A model generated the notes under the pieces. The model was not told where the DNA came from. It ran no database searches and saw only the letters and a list, made by a program, of their open reading frames with translations. Shown one piece after another: positions 24,374-33,819 of a stretch of 64,000 nucleotides of DNA (the stretch's first letter is position 1; each line of letters starts with the position of its first letter). Location of the stretch: NCBI GenBank assembly GCA_013391845.1, contig CP058414.1, positions 1,598,501 to 1,662,500 of the forward strand, in the 5' to 3' direction. This stretch comes from Pseudoalteromonas shioyasakiensis. Lineage in GTDB: Bacteria; Pseudomonadota; Gammaproteobacteria; Enterobacterales; Alteromonadaceae. The position numbers were made by a program, and so were the translations under genes.

Positions 24374-26598
24374 TGACAGATTCAGTATTTAGTTTATCAG
24401 TGGCTGATGACGGCGTAGCCGTTGTAACCATTGATGTGCCGGGTGAGAAAATGAACACCCTGCGCAGCAGTTTCGCAGAAGATTTAAAAACCTTACTCAA
24501 AGACGCACAAGCGCAAGCTGTAAAAGGTATGGTATTTATTAGTGGTAAAAGCGATAACTTTATCGCTGGTGCTGATATTAAAATGCTTGATAGCGCGAAT
24601 AGCCGTGAAGATGCATTAGCGTTAAGCGAAATGTGCCAACAAGCCTTTTTCGATATGAAAAAGCTACCTTTCCCAACAGTAAGTGCTATTCATGGTGCAG
24701 CGTTAGGCGGTGGTTTAGAGTTTGCTTTAGCATGTGATTATCGAGTGTGTTCTGACAGCGATATCACTAAGCTTGGTTTGCCAGAAGTACAGTTAGGCTT
24801 ATTACCTGGTGGTGGCGGTACTCAACGTTTACCAAAATTAGTTGGCTTGCAAAAAGCACTTGAGTGGATGCTTACAGGTAAGCAAGTGCGTGCTAAGCAA
24901 GCGAAGAAAACAGGCTTAGTAAATGACTGTGTACCACACAGTGTATTACTTGACGTTGCTAAAGAGTTTGCTCTGAAAGGTAAGGCGAAGGCTACTAAAC
25001 CTAAGCTAGACCGTTTGAGTCAATTACTTGAGTCAAACCCATTTGGTCGCAATATTATTTTCAAAAAAGCACAAGAAAACGTGCTGAAGAAAACAGGCGG
25101 TCACTACCCAGCACCTTTAGCCATTATTAAAGCGGTTCGTGCAAGTGTTGAGCTTGATCAGTTAAAAGCATACAAAACTGAAGCAGAAGGCTTTGCCACG
25201 CTGGTAATGAGTGATGAGTCAAAAGCATTGCGCGGTATTTTCTTTGCAACCACTGAAATGAAAAAAGAGTGGCGTAATGATGATGCACCAGCAATCGCTA
25301 AAGCGGCAGTATTAGGTGGCGGCCTCATGGGCGCGGGTATTGCCCATGTTAGTGCTGTAAAAGCGGGTGTTCCAGTGCGCATTAAAGATGTGGCTGAAAA
25401 GGGCATCAGCAATGCAATGAACTACAGCTATAAGATTTTAGATAAAAAGCAAAAGCGTCGTATTTTATCTAAAGCTGATTTACAACAAACCATGAACCGC
25501 ATTACCGGTACAACCGATTACAGCGGTTTTAAACACATTGATATCGTTATCGAAGCAGTGTTTGAAGATCTTGCTTTAAAGCAAGGTATGGTGGCTGATG
25601 TTGAACGTGAATGCCAAGACAACACTATTTTTGCAAGTAATACCTCATCATTACCGATTGCACAAATCGCTGCTGATGCAGCACGCCCAGAAAATGTAAT
25701 TGGTCTGCATTACTTCTCTCCAGTTGAAAAGATGCCACTTGTTGAGATCATTCCACACGCCGGTACGTCTGAAGAAACTATCGCACGCGTTGTTAACTTT
25801 GCCCGTAAGCAAGGTAAAACCCCGATTGTGGTTAAAGACATGGCTGGTTTTTATGTAAACCGTATCTTAGCGCCTTATGTTAATGAAGCGGCTAATTTAC
25901 TGCTTGCAGGTGAGCCAATTGAAAAGATTGACCAAGCATTGGTTGAGTTTGGTTTCCCGGTAGGGCCTTTAGCGTTACTTGATGAAGTAGGGATTGATAT
26001 AGGTTCTAAAATTGCGCCAATCCTTGAAAAAGAGTTGGGCGAGCGCTTTAAAGCACCTGACGCCTTTAATCGCTTAATCGATTCTAAGCGTTTAGGTCGT
26101 AAGACTGGCCGTGGTTTTTACCTTTACGACAAGAAAGATAAAAAAGTGGATGAGTCAGTATACGAGCTACTTGGTGTTACGCCATCACCTCGTTTAAACA
26201 AGAGCGAAATTGCTAAACGTTGTGTTGCGCAAATGCTTAACGAAGCGGTACGCTGTTTAGATGATGGCATTATTGCAAGCCCGCGTGACGGTGATATTGG
26301 TGCTATTTTTGGTATCGGTTTCCCACCATTCTTAGGCGGTCCATTTAGCTATATGGATAAACTGGGTGCAGCACAAGTGAGCTCAGAAATGGCGACTTTT
26401 GCTAACTACAACCCTATTTTCACACCTTGCGATACGTTAAAAGCAATGGCTGAAAAGGGGGGGCGTTTTTACCAAGCAGAAAGCGAAGAGCTGGCAATAG
26501 CTGAAGCTACGCCTGTCGATCCGGTTGAAGTAACCAAAGAAGTGGTTGAAGACGAGCAAGCGTCAGAAGAAGCTAATACAGAAACGACTAAAAGCTAA
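24373..26598 (+). CDS. fadJ: Multifunctional beta-oxidation protein FadJ
   Basis: A 741-residue alpha subunit: enoyl-CoA hydratase/isomerase (about 1-190; [48 protein letters not shown]) followed by 3-hydroxyacyl-CoA dehydrogenase (about 310-500 with Rossmann [10 protein letters not shown] and NTSSLPI; C-terminal helical domains about 500-715). It hydrates and oxidises enoyl-CoA for FadI. The start at 24373 overlaps the fadI stop. The last about 35 residues form an acidic, Glu-rich tail that looks like an extension beyond the conserved fold. A terminator follows 26 bases after the stop. Confidence 0.96.
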   Translation: MTDSVFSLSVADDGVAVVTIDVPGEKMNTLRSSFAEDLKTLLKDAQAQAVKGMVFISGKSDNFIAGADIKMLDSANSREDALALSEMCQQAFFDMKKLPFPTVSAIHGAALGGGLEFALACDYRVCSDSDITKLGLPEVQLGLLPGGGGTQRLPKLVGLQKALEWMLTGKQVRAKQAKKTGLVNDCVPHSVLLDVAKEFALKGKAKATKPKLDRLSQLLESNPFGRNIIFKKAQENVLKKTGGHYPAPLAIIKAVRASVELDQLKAYKTEAEGFATLVMSDESKALRGIFFATTEMKKEWRNDDAPAIAKAAVLGGGLMGAGIAHVSAVKAGVPVRIKDVAEKGISNAMNYSYKILDKKQKRRILSKADLQQTMNRITGTTDYSGFKHIDIVIEAVFEDLALKQGMVADVERECQDNTIFASNTSSLPIAQIAADAARPENVIGLHYFSPVEKMPLVEIIPHAGTSEETIARVVNFARKQGKTPIVVKDMAGFYVNRILAPYVNEAANLLLAGEPIEKIDQALVEFGFPVGPLALLDEVGIDIGSKIAPILEKELGERFKAPDAFNRLIDSKRLGRKTGRGFYLYDKKDKKVDESVYELLGVTPSPRLNKSEIAKRCVAQMLNEAVRCLDDGIIASPRDGDIGAIFGIGFPPFLGGPFSYMDKLGAAQVSSEMATFANYNPIFTPCDTLKAMAEKGGRFYQAESEELAIAEATPVDPVEVTKEVVEDEQASEEANTETTKS

Positions 26599-26623
26599 TT
26601 CTTTAAATTAATTAGTTAATTTT

Positions 26624-26652
26624 AAAAGCCCTGCTTATTGAGCGGGGCTTTT
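26624..26652 (+). terminator. fadIJ terminator
   Basis: AAAAGCCC(T)GC/GC(G)GGGCTTTT hairpin followed by TTTAC, 26 bases after the fadJ stop. Confidence 0.75.
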
Positions 26653-26736
26653 TACTTATATATTGGCCATAAGTGGTATTTAATTCTCGAAATCAGTTTG
26701 TTATAACTAGGTTTATTTACTAAGCGATTAATCACC

Positions 26737-27267
26737 ATGACTCTCACCACTTCGCGATTAACACTACGGCTGTTAAATGCCGATGACTGGCCATTGTTTT
26801 ATACTTTGCATAATGATGCCCAAGTGATAGAGAAATGCTTCGATAAGCCCTCAGAGGCGCAGCTACGAGCAAAGTTTAATGAACGCTTAAAGCCTTGGCA
26901 GCCAAATTCGAATTCACCACTGTGCTTAGTTATTGTTGAAACCAGTACAGGTAAAGAGGTGGGTGTAACTGGGTTTACTTCATCAACAGTGCCTGATAGT
27001 CAAGAAGTCGGTTATTTGCTGCTGCCTAATTTTCATGGTCGTGGCTATGCCACAGAGTCTTTGCAAGCAGTGCTTGATTACGCCAAATCAGAACATGCTG
27101 TGCGGGAATTTAAAGCGGTTGTCACCGAAGGTAATATCGGTTCAGAAAAAGTACTTGAGAAATGTGGTTTTCAGTTAGTCGATAAGCAGCTAGATGCGTA
27201 TGCTATTGGCGGTGTTTTGTATACCGATCATCATTTTTATTTAGGTTGCACTGATCACAGAGCGTGA
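26737..27267 (+). CDS. GNAT-family N-acetyltransferase (RimJ/RimL type)
   Basis: A 176-residue acetyltransferase. The opening TSRLTLRLLNADDWPLFYTLHND is typical of the RimJ/RimL-like Acetyltransf_3 group. The acetyl-CoA loop is LLPNFHGRGYATESLQAVLDY, and VTEGNIGSEKVLEKCGFQ is the conserved C-terminal motif. The substrate is unknown; both small molecules and protein N-termini are possible. A terminator-like hairpin overlaps its stop codon. Confidence 0.85.
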   Translation: MTLTTSRLTLRLLNADDWPLFYTLHNDAQVIEKCFDKPSEAQLRAKFNERLKPWQPNSNSPLCLVIVETSTGKEVGVTGFTSSTVPDSQEVGYLLLPNFHGRGYATESLQAVLDYAKSEHAVREFKAVVTEGNIGSEKVLEKCGFQLVDKQLDAYAIGGVLYTDHHFYLGCTDHRA

Positions 27268-27274
27268 TCAGTGC
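27248..27274. terminator. Hairpin at the end of the GNAT gene
   Basis: Perfect 11-base stem GCACTGATCAC/GTGATCAGTGC with a 5-base loop. It overlaps the GNAT stop codon and is followed by GCAATTTT. It lies between convergent genes. Confidence 0.7.
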
Positions 27275-27280
27275 GCAATT

Positions 27281-27667
27281 TTACAGATGAAGCTCAATCG
27301 CTTTTCTGTCTTTTTCTGGCATATTCGCAACCACTAAATCAAACGAATTATCAATCATCCGCTCAATCTCTCCTTGTGGTACGGTACCATCTAAAATAAC
27401 CGTATTCCATAAACGTTTGTTCATGTGATAACCCGGGATCACCGACGGGAAAATATCACGCAATGCTTGGGCTTCATCTGGCTCGCATTTCAGATTTAGC
27501 CACCATACAAGATTACCTTCATCGTCTGTTTGGCCTTCTTTGCCCTCAGCAAGGGTGGCAAACATTTTATGATTCACCTTGTAAACGTCGACATCTTGGC
27601 CAAATGGTTGGGTGATCATCACCAATGGCTTTTTCATTAAATATTCGTGTACTGTGTGTTGATTCAT
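27281..27667 (-). CDS. MmcQ/YjbR-family protein
   Basis: A 128-residue protein of the YjbR/MmcQ family, which has a CyaY-like fold with a double-wing DNA-binding appearance. Diagnostic segments are PFGQDVDVYKVNHKMFATL, WWLNLKCEPDEAQALR and PGYHMNKRLWNTVILDG. The function is not established. I start it at 27667 (MNQHTVHEYLMKKP), after AAAGGA; an upstream in-frame start at 27706 gives 13 non-conserved residues. Confidence 0.85.
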   Translation of the reverse strand: MNQHTVHEYLMKKPLVMITQPFGQDVDVYKVNHKMFATLAEGKEGQTDDEGNLVWWLNLKCEPDEAQALRDIFPSVIPGYHMNKRLWNTVILDGTVPQGEIERMIDNSFDLVVANMPEKDRKAIELHL

Positions 27668-27857
27668 GATCCAATCCTTGAAGTCATTTTTCGTAGTTAT
27701 AAACATAGCAGCTTTTTCTTAGTTTTGAGACAACTAATATTATAATTTGCTGAAAAATCGAATAAATAACGGCTGTGAGTTAAAACTGCAAATTTTTATT
27801 GAACAATAGCCATTACGTGGTAAATTTCTGTCAACAAAAAACGATAGGAATACACCC

Positions 27858-28430
27858 ATGCCTAAGGCAAGTGAAGTTAAAAAAGGCGCCGCTATCGAGC
27901 ATAACGGCCGTGTTTTAGTAGTTAAAGATATTCAACGTTCTGTACCACAAGGTCGTGCTGGTGGCAGTTTATACCGTATGCGTTTATACGATGTGGTAAC
28001 TGGTGGCAAAGTTGATGAAACATTCAAAGACAGCGACATGCTAAAGCTTGCTGATCTCATTCGTCGTGAAGCAATGTTCTCTTACATTGACGGTGAAGAG
28101 TATGTATTCATGGATAATGAAGACTACACGCCTTATAACTTAAATAAAGAAGCGATTAGCGAAGAGATTTTATTCGTAAATGAAGAAACTCAAGGTCTTC
28201 ACGTAATTGTAATCGATGGCGCTCCGGTTGGCTTAGATTTGCCATCAAGTGTTGAGCTTGTTGTTGAAGAAACCGATCCTTCAATTAAGGGTGCTTCAGC
28301 AAGTGCACGTTCAAAGCCTGCACGTTTGACAACCGGTTTAACGATTCAGGTACCTGAGCATATTTCTACAGGCGATCGCATTCGTATCAACACGGTTGAA
28401 CATAAGTTTATGGGCCGCGCAGAAAAATAA
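27858..28430 (+). CDS. yeiP: Elongation factor P-like protein EfpL (YeiP)
   Basis: A 190-residue EF-P paralogue. It has the three EF-P domains, the YeiP-type opening [20 protein letters not shown] and the C-terminal [17 protein letters not shown]. The loop that reaches the peptidyl-transfer centre carries Arg33 (VPQGRAGGS) instead of the modifiable Lys of EF-P, at the same position as in E. coli EfpL. EfpL relieves ribosome stalling at Pro and other difficult motifs. Canonical efp, epmA and epmB are not in the window, but epmC is (60160). Confidence 0.93.
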   Translation: MPKASEVKKGAAIEHNGRVLVVKDIQRSVPQGRAGGSLYRMRLYDVVTGGKVDETFKDSDMLKLADLIRREAMFSYIDGEEYVFMDNEDYTPYNLNKEAISEEILFVNEETQGLHVIVIDGAPVGLDLPSSVELVVEETDPSIKGASASARSKPARLTTGLTIQVPEHISTGDRIRINTVEHKFMGRAEK

Positions 28431-28445
28431 CTTTGTGGCTCTTCA

Positions 28446-28471
28446 AAAACCGGCTTTTAGCCGGTTTTTTT
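28446..28471 (+). terminator. efpL terminator
   Basis: AAAACCGGC/GCCGGTTTT stem followed by seven or more T. Confidence 0.88.
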
Positions 28472-28504
28472 GTTTTATTTGTAAGGCGCTTATAACAAAA
28501 TGCA

Positions 28505-28533
28505 TTGAAAAAGGGACTAAAAACGCGCATTAT
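28505..28533 (+). promoter_or_regulatory. Predicted promoter of the RDD-SpoIIM-MoxR operon
   Basis: TTGAAA and CATTAT are separated by 17 bases, between the efpL terminator and the RDD gene start at 28576. Predicted from sequence only. Confidence 0.5.
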
Positions 28534-28575
28534 TATTGGCTTACGAAAACAACAATAAATACCAGTAGTAGATTA

Positions 28576-29304
28576 ATGTTGAACCACGGATTGGAAAACA
28601 GAGAATACATCAAACTCCCCGAAGGCGTTAATATCGCTATCACTCCTGCAGGTGTTGTCGCCCGAAGCTATGCCTACACCATCGATTTTATTATCCGTAG
28701 TTTGGTTTTACTTGCTGTAGGCACTGTACTTGCCTTTTTTGGCGATGCAGGGCAAGGACTTATATTAATTGCTTACTTTTTAATTTCATGGGGCTATAAC
28801 ATCCTGTTTGAAATGGAAAGTGGCCAAACCCCAGGTAAAAAACGACTTAATATTCGTGTTGTGCAAGACAATGGCTTACCAGCGAGCTTTTCGCAAATAG
28901 TTGTGCGTAACTTGCTACGCCCCGCAGATATGCTACCGATAGGCTATTTTTTGGGCCTTGTAGTTATGTTGTTTAACAACCGCTTTAAACGCATTGGTGA
29001 TTGGGCGGCAGGCACCATGGTTATTTACGACGATGAGTTCGCAGAGCGGCCTGAAATAGCTCAAGGTGAAGTGCATATTCCTTCAATTAGCTTAACTACC
29101 GAAGAGCAATTAGCTGTACTTGCTTTTGCTGAGCGCCATGGTGAATTATCTGATGCAAGGCGTCGTGAGTTGGCAGCTATTTTAGCTGCACCGTTTTCTA
29201 CAGCAGAGCACGAGATTGAAGCGCAGCTCGTTAGTTACGCACGCCACTTCGCTGGGCAAGTTCAACACGATAACGATTACCCGCAGCAGGAGGGTAAACA
29301 ATGA
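28576..29304 (+). CDS. RDD-family membrane protein
   Basis: A 242-residue protein. An RDD domain with three hydrophobic segments (about 30-50, 53-75 and 125-145) contains the expected Arg-Asp-Asp-like residues, with GQTPGKKRLNIRVV and RIGDWAAGTMV. A soluble C-terminal extension of about 85 residues follows. The start at 28576 follows a predicted promoter. It is the first of six genes joined by overlaps (ATGA to the next). RDD proteins are poorly characterised; transport roles have been proposed for some. Confidence 0.87.
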   Translation: MLNHGLENREYIKLPEGVNIAITPAGVVARSYAYTIDFIIRSLVLLAVGTVLAFFGDAGQGLILIAYFLISWGYNILFEMESGQTPGKKRLNIRVVQDNGLPASFSQIVVRNLLRPADMLPIGYFLGLVVMLFNNRFKRIGDWAAGTMVIYDDEFAERPEIAQGEVHIPSISLTTEEQLAVLAFAERHGELSDARRRELAAILAAPFSTAEHEIEAQLVSYARHFAGQVQHDNDYPQQEGKQ

Positions 29305-30251
29305 AGCAAACTCAATTTGTAAAATCAAATAGCGTAAGTTGGGATGAGTTCGAAGCCCTTTGTGAGCAAAATAATGCTGAGTCTTTACCTGTTAATTTTC
29401 CTAATTTATATCGCAAAGTTTGTAATGATTTAGCCATTGCCCAAAGTCGTCAATACAGCCCTGTGTTGATTGAGCAAATAAATAGGCTTGTGCAGTTAGG
29501 GCAAAAGCGCCTTTATTTGTCTCGAAGCAATCAATTCTCTGAAATATGGCATGTGGCGCGAACTGCATTTCCACGCGCACTGTATGAAAACCGTTTAATG
29601 CTGGCTGTAAACTTAATCGCGTTTTGGGGATTGGCCCTTATCGCTTTTATTTGGGTGACAATTGACCCTGATGCCGTTTATACATTTTTAGGGCAAGGCA
29701 CAGTGCTTAATATCGAACAAATGTATAACCCCAGTGGCAGCGTTCAATCGGCTGAGCGCGGTGCACCGCAAGACTTAATGATGTTCGGTGTCTACATTTA
29801 CAATAACATAGGAATTGCATTTCAGATGTTTGCAGGTGGTGTGCTGTTCTGTGTTGGCGCTGCTTTTTTCCTATTATTTAATAGTTTTTACTTTGGTGCA
29901 GTTGCTGCTCATATTGTTAATGTAGGTTTTGAAGGGCCATTTTTTTCGTTTGTTATCACTCATGGCTCGTTTGAGTTGACTGCTATCATCATTGCCTCAG
30001 CTGCAGGATGTCAGATTGGTTACGGCATATTAAGCCCTGGGCAGTATACCCGTGCATATGCAATGAAACAGGCTGCACAAAAGGCACTTCCGCTCATTGT
30101 TGGTGCTTTTTTAATGTTAGTAATTGCTGCTTTTATTGAAGCGTTTTGGTCACCTCGTGATATTGCTTACGAAATTAAATATATAGTTGGCAGCGGCTGT
30201 TGGTGTTATGTCATTTTCCGTTTGTACAAGGGAATGCGCTATGGAGCTTAA
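29301..30251 (+). CDS. SpoIIM-like (stage II sporulation protein M/DUF95) membrane protein
   Basis: A 316-residue protein with a cytoplasmic N-terminal helical region (1-100) and about five transmembrane helices after it. The typical features are FWGLALIAFIWVTIDPDAVY, MFGVYIYNNIGIAFQMFAGG and THGSFELTAIIIASAAG. It belongs to the SpoIIM/DUF95 superfamily. In Bacillus SpoIIM works in forespore engulfment with peptidoglycan hydrolases, but this organism does not sporulate, so the role differs and is unknown. It overlaps its neighbours by 4 and 11 bases. Confidence 0.87.
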   Translation: MKQTQFVKSNSVSWDEFEALCEQNNAESLPVNFPNLYRKVCNDLAIAQSRQYSPVLIEQINRLVQLGQKRLYLSRSNQFSEIWHVARTAFPRALYENRLMLAVNLIAFWGLALIAFIWVTIDPDAVYTFLGQGTVLNIEQMYNPSGSVQSAERGAPQDLMMFGVYIYNNIGIAFQMFAGGVLFCVGAAFFLLFNSFYFGAVAAHIVNVGFEGPFFSFVITHGSFELTAIIIASAAGCQIGYGILSPGQYTRAYAMKQAAQKALPLIVGAFLMLVIAAFIEAFWSPRDIAYEIKYIVGSGCWCYVIFRLYKGMRYGA

Positions 30252-31701
30252 TCGTCTTAGCTTCACACCCCGCAAGCGCAGTGCTTACGAGACCTTTGAT
30301 TTAACTGTGTTGTTAGTTAAGCAGCATATTGTGGCGCTGATCACTTTGTATTTGATGATGGCTGTTCCAGTATTTTTAATTGTCGGCTTTTTATTAAATT
30401 GGGGCATAGGCGGATTTGTTGTTTGGTGGCTTAAACCTGTATTTGAACGACCTTTACTCGATTACATGTCAAAGGCGGTATTCAATCAACCGGTCAAAAT
30501 AAGTAGTAGCTTAAAGTCACTTAAACAGTTAAAAGTTGCCGATATGCTAGCGCATTTAACCATTTTCAGGCTTAGCCCAAATAGAGCATTTTTAGCGCCC
30601 GTTGAGCAACTTGAGCGGCTATCAGGCGAGCGAAAAACAAAGCGCAAGCAGGTTTTATTTGCCTCAACGAAGCCAAAGCAAACGTTGTGGATGCTATTTT
30701 GTGTGCATTTTGAGTTTATCTTATTAATGGGGATTTCTGCGCTGACAATTGCACTTGTGCCCCATTCATTTTCAGCACAAGAAGCCATGTATCAAATTTT
30801 CGAAGCGCCAATCTGGGTTGAGATAGCGTTTAATTTTATATACATCCTTAGTATTTCCTTAGTGGCGCCGCTTTTCGTCACTGGCGGTTTCCTTGCTTAT
30901 TTACATCGCCGTGTTGAACTTGAGGGCTGGGATATAGAGCTCGCATTCAAAAACATTCGTACCCGCCTTGCAGGCGTAGTCAGTGCTGTAGCACTACTTA
31001 TACTTACAACGTTCACGCTGCAACCATCAACTAGCTATGCAGAGCAAATCGATAAGCAAGCGGTAAAAGAGCAAGTTACAGCTCTTTATAATGAGCCTAA
31101 TGTCATTGAAACTGAGACTACCTGGCTGCCAAATATTGAAGCGAAAGCGAGTTCATCAGATAGTGATTGGTCGTGGCTTATCGATGTGTTTACAGCCATT
31201 GGTCAGATGTTTGGTATGTTGGTTTGGGTATTGGTAGGTTTATTAGTCATTTGGCTAGTTTATTACCTGATGCAAAAGCGCGGTTTTTTTGCCAATTTAA
31301 GCTTGCCTGAGCGTAGTAAAGTGAATGAAGAGTCGGTGATCCCGACCTTATTTGCAGAAATTAAAAGTAAAGATTTACCTACTGATTTAATTGCCGCTGC
31401 AAAGCAATGCTTTGAGCAAGGTCAGCATCGCTTGGCGCTAGCGTACTTGCTTCATCATGCGCTGACTTGGGCGCAGCAGCGACATGAAGTTCGCTTGCAC
31501 CGCTCGATGACTGAGCGCGAATGTAAAGGTGCAATTGATGCAAAGGTACCTAGCCAAGGGCAAGCGATTTTTGCCCGCTTATTTTCTGCATGGGTCACAG
31601 TTGCTTGGGGCCATAAAACCCCTGATATCGACTTTATCGAGCTGACTGAGCAAATTACAGCAATGACAGCAGAGACTAAGGAGCAAGCCCGTGAAGCTTA
31701 A
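30241..31701 (+). CDS. DUF4129-type multi-pass membrane protein
   Basis: A 486-residue protein with several hydrophobic stretches in the first 300 residues, including a helix at about 327-350 (TAIGQMFGMLVWVLVGLLVI). A cytoplasmic C-terminal DUF4129-like domain follows (about 390-480; LPTDLIAAAKQCFEQGQHRL, ALAYLLHHALTW, then LHRSMTERECKG). The start at 30241 lies inside the previous gene's last codons. DUF4129 proteins recur beside MoxR/DUF58 genes, and their function is unknown. A region after about residue 255 (LQPSTSYAEQIDKQAV) looks extracytoplasmic. Confidence 0.8.
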   Translation: MELNRLSFTPRKRSAYETFDLTVLLVKQHIVALITLYLMMAVPVFLIVGFLLNWGIGGFVVWWLKPVFERPLLDYMSKAVFNQPVKISSSLKSLKQLKVADMLAHLTIFRLSPNRAFLAPVEQLERLSGERKTKRKQVLFASTKPKQTLWMLFCVHFEFILLMGISALTIALVPHSFSAQEAMYQIFEAPIWVEIAFNFIYILSISLVAPLFVTGGFLAYLHRRVELEGWDIELAFKNIRTRLAGVVSAVALLILTTFTLQPSTSYAEQIDKQAVKEQVTALYNEPNVIETETTWLPNIEAKASSSDSDWSWLIDVFTAIGQMFGMLVWVLVGLLVIWLVYYLMQKRGFFANLSLPERSKVNEESVIPTLFAEIKSKDLPTDLIAAAKQCFEQGQHRLALAYLLHHALTWAQQRHEVRLHRSMTERECKGAIDAKVPSQGQAIFARLFSAWVTVAWGHKTPDIDFIELTEQITAMTAETKEQAREA

Positions 31702-32839
31702 ATATGTGCTGATTGCGGCGCTAGTGGTGTTTAGCATATTTGCTATTGCTGGTATTGCTTCTTTAGATTGGCAGAAAAAAGAAATCGAAATTGGTTTTCA
31801 TAGTGATGTGGCAAAAGACAATTTCACGATGGCTCAACGACTACTCAAAGCCAATGGCATCGATTGGCAGAAGAATAAGCGCTTGGTAGAACAAGTACAA
31901 AGTGATGAGTTAAACATAGACCCGCAAAGTATCTTAATTTTGGATGAAGCAGTGCTTGCTGATTCTTACCAGTTAGATGTACAACTTGCTGATTGGGTCG
32001 CTGATGGCGGGCGTTTAATTTATGTATTAAATAGGCAACGCGATGAACTGGCGATTGATAACACGGTGTTTTTTAGTCAGCTTGGCATCAATGTGCAAAG
32101 CCAAGAAGATGTCTTTGAATATGACTTTGCGATGCTTAAAGAAGGGAATAAAAACAGTACGCTATCTATCGATGAAAACACTCAGCTCGATCTTGAGTTA
32201 AGTCGCGCGTTTTATATAGAAAATTGCCCCGGTGTTAGCACCAATAGTGAAAATAGTGACACCCTGATGTGTGACTTTGCATTTGGTCAAGGTCGGGTCA
32301 TCGTTATGCCGTCACTGTTACCTTTTACCAATTACCGACTTCGCCATCTTGATCATGGCAGCTTATTACTTTGGCTAAGTAAAGGAGCTGATAAAGTCAC
32401 TTATGTACCTTACCTAACTTACCCAAATTGGTTTGCCAAATTATGGCACTGGAGCTGGCAATTTGTGGTGACGTTGCTGTTATTAATTGTGCTTGCAGTG
32501 TGGCATATAAGTAGTCGCATTGGCCGCTCTTATACTCCTGAATTCGATATAAAAACTAGCTTTAATCAGCATATTCGTGCAGTAGCAAATTTCTATACAG
32601 AGCATGGTCACGAAGCCGTATTATTTACCGCACTAGAAAAAGATTTTTACGCCAAAGTAGAGTCGCGAGTGCCTAACTTTAAAATGCTCAGTGCTGAAAA
32701 ACAGGCGCAGATCATCGCTAATTTAACTCATTTTGAAAAACAACATGTGGCTCAGTTACTTGCTAGCAAGTTGCCTGAGTCAAAAGAACAACGAACAGAA
32801 TATATAAAACGATTCAAACAATTAAGGAATGCCTTATGA
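31691..32839 (+). CDS. DUF4350 family membrane-anchored protein
   Basis: A 382-residue protein with an N-terminal signal anchor (about 5-22), an extracytoplasmic domain of about 230 residues containing ILILDEAVLADSYQLDVQLADWVADGG (a GATase1-like alpha/beta pattern), a transmembrane helix (about 258-276) and a cytoplasmic tail. DUF4350 is a regular member of these operons and its function is unknown. The GTG start at 31691 lies within the previous gene, overlapping by 11 bases, and the stop overlaps moxR by four (ATGA). Confidence 0.82.
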   Translation: MKLKYVLIAALVVFSIFAIAGIASLDWQKKEIEIGFHSDVAKDNFTMAQRLLKANGIDWQKNKRLVEQVQSDELNIDPQSILILDEAVLADSYQLDVQLADWVADGGRLIYVLNRQRDELAIDNTVFFSQLGINVQSQEDVFEYDFAMLKEGNKNSTLSIDENTQLDLELSRAFYIENCPGVSTNSENSDTLMCDFAFGQGRVIVMPSLLPFTNYRLRHLDHGSLLLWLSKGADKVTYVPYLTYPNWFAKLWHWSWQFVVTLLLLIVLAVWHISSRIGRSYTPEFDIKTSFNQHIRAVANFYTEHGHEAVLFTALEKDFYAKVESRVPNFKMLSAEKQAQIIANLTHFEKQHVAQLLASKLPESKEQRTEYIKRFKQLRNAL

Positions 32840-33819
32840 GCACGGAATTGGATACTAATCGCATGAGCTTAATTGAGGCAGCTGATGCAGTAAAACAAGT
32901 AAAGCATAACATTTCACGTGTGTTAGTTGGTCAAGATGCCATTGTTGAAGATGTACTTACCGTTCTATTTGCGGGTGGTCATGTGTTACTTGAAGGGGTT
33001 CCTGGACTTGGTAAAACGCTACTGGTTAGAGCCCTAGCAAAGAGCTTAAATGTAGATTTCTCGCGAGTGCAGTTTACGCCGGATCTAATGCCGTCAGATG
33101 TTGTTGGTCATAGTTTGTATGATATGAAATCAGGTGAATTTAATATCAAAAAAGGCCCAGCATTTACTAATATTTTGCTGGCTGATGAAATTAACCGTGC
33201 ACCAGCTAAAACGCAATCAGCACTACTTGAGGTAATGCAAGAGCAACAAATCACCATTGATGGTGAGTCATTATCTATTGATTCACCGTTTATGGTACTC
33301 GCTACTCAAAACCCGTTAGATCAAGAAGGGACTTACCCACTGCCAGAGGCTGAATTAGACCGCTTTATGATGAAGGTCGAGCTTGGTTTTCCTTCACATG
33401 AATCGGAAGTTGAGCTTTTAAAACTGAATACACAAATAGTTTCTAATGAAACCAAAGTAGAGCAGCTCCCTACAGTATTGGATGCTAAGCGTATTGCTGA
33501 AATTAAACAGCTTTGTGCAGATATCTTAGTGGACGAACAAATACTTAATTATGCTGTTGATATTGTGCGAAGTTCACGAACTTGGCAGGGTGTGCTGCAC
33601 GGCGCAGGGTTACGGGCCTCAATTAACATCATTAAAGCTGCAAAAGTAATGGCATTGATGAATGGCCGTGACTTTGTAACCCCAGATGACGTGAAGTCAG
33701 TGTCAGTGAATATTTTAAGGCACCGTTTAATTTTATCCGCTGATCTGGAGCTTGAAGGGGTATCATTTGATGAAGTGATCAGTGCCATTTTAGCCAGTGT
33801 TGAAGCGCCGCGCTCATGA
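32836..33819 (+). CDS. MoxR-family AAA+ ATPase (second copy)
   Basis: A 327-residue AAA+ ATPase. Walker A is LEGVPGLGKT (about 54-63), Walker B is ILLADEINRA (about 116-125), sensor 1 is LATQNPLDQEGTYPLPEAEL, and the lid includes LRASINIIKAAKVMALMNGR. It is clearly paralogous to the MoxR at 21770 but sits in a different operon (RDD, SpoIIM, DUF4129, DUF4350, DUF58, with no VWA genes). It probably drives remodelling of a membrane complex with DUF58; the substrate is unknown. Confidence 0.92.
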   Translation: MSTELDTNRMSLIEAADAVKQVKHNISRVLVGQDAIVEDVLTVLFAGGHVLLEGVPGLGKTLLVRALAKSLNVDFSRVQFTPDLMPSDVVGHSLYDMKSGEFNIKKGPAFTNILLADEINRAPAKTQSALLEVMQEQQITIDGESLSIDSPFMVLATQNPLDQEGTYPLPEAELDRFMMKVELGFPSHESEVELLKLNTQIVSNETKVEQLPTVLDAKRIAEIKQLCADILVDEQILNYAVDIVRSSRTWQGVLHGAGLRASINIIKAAKVMALMNGRDFVTPDDVKSVSVNILRHRLILSADLELEGVSFDEVISAILASVEAPRS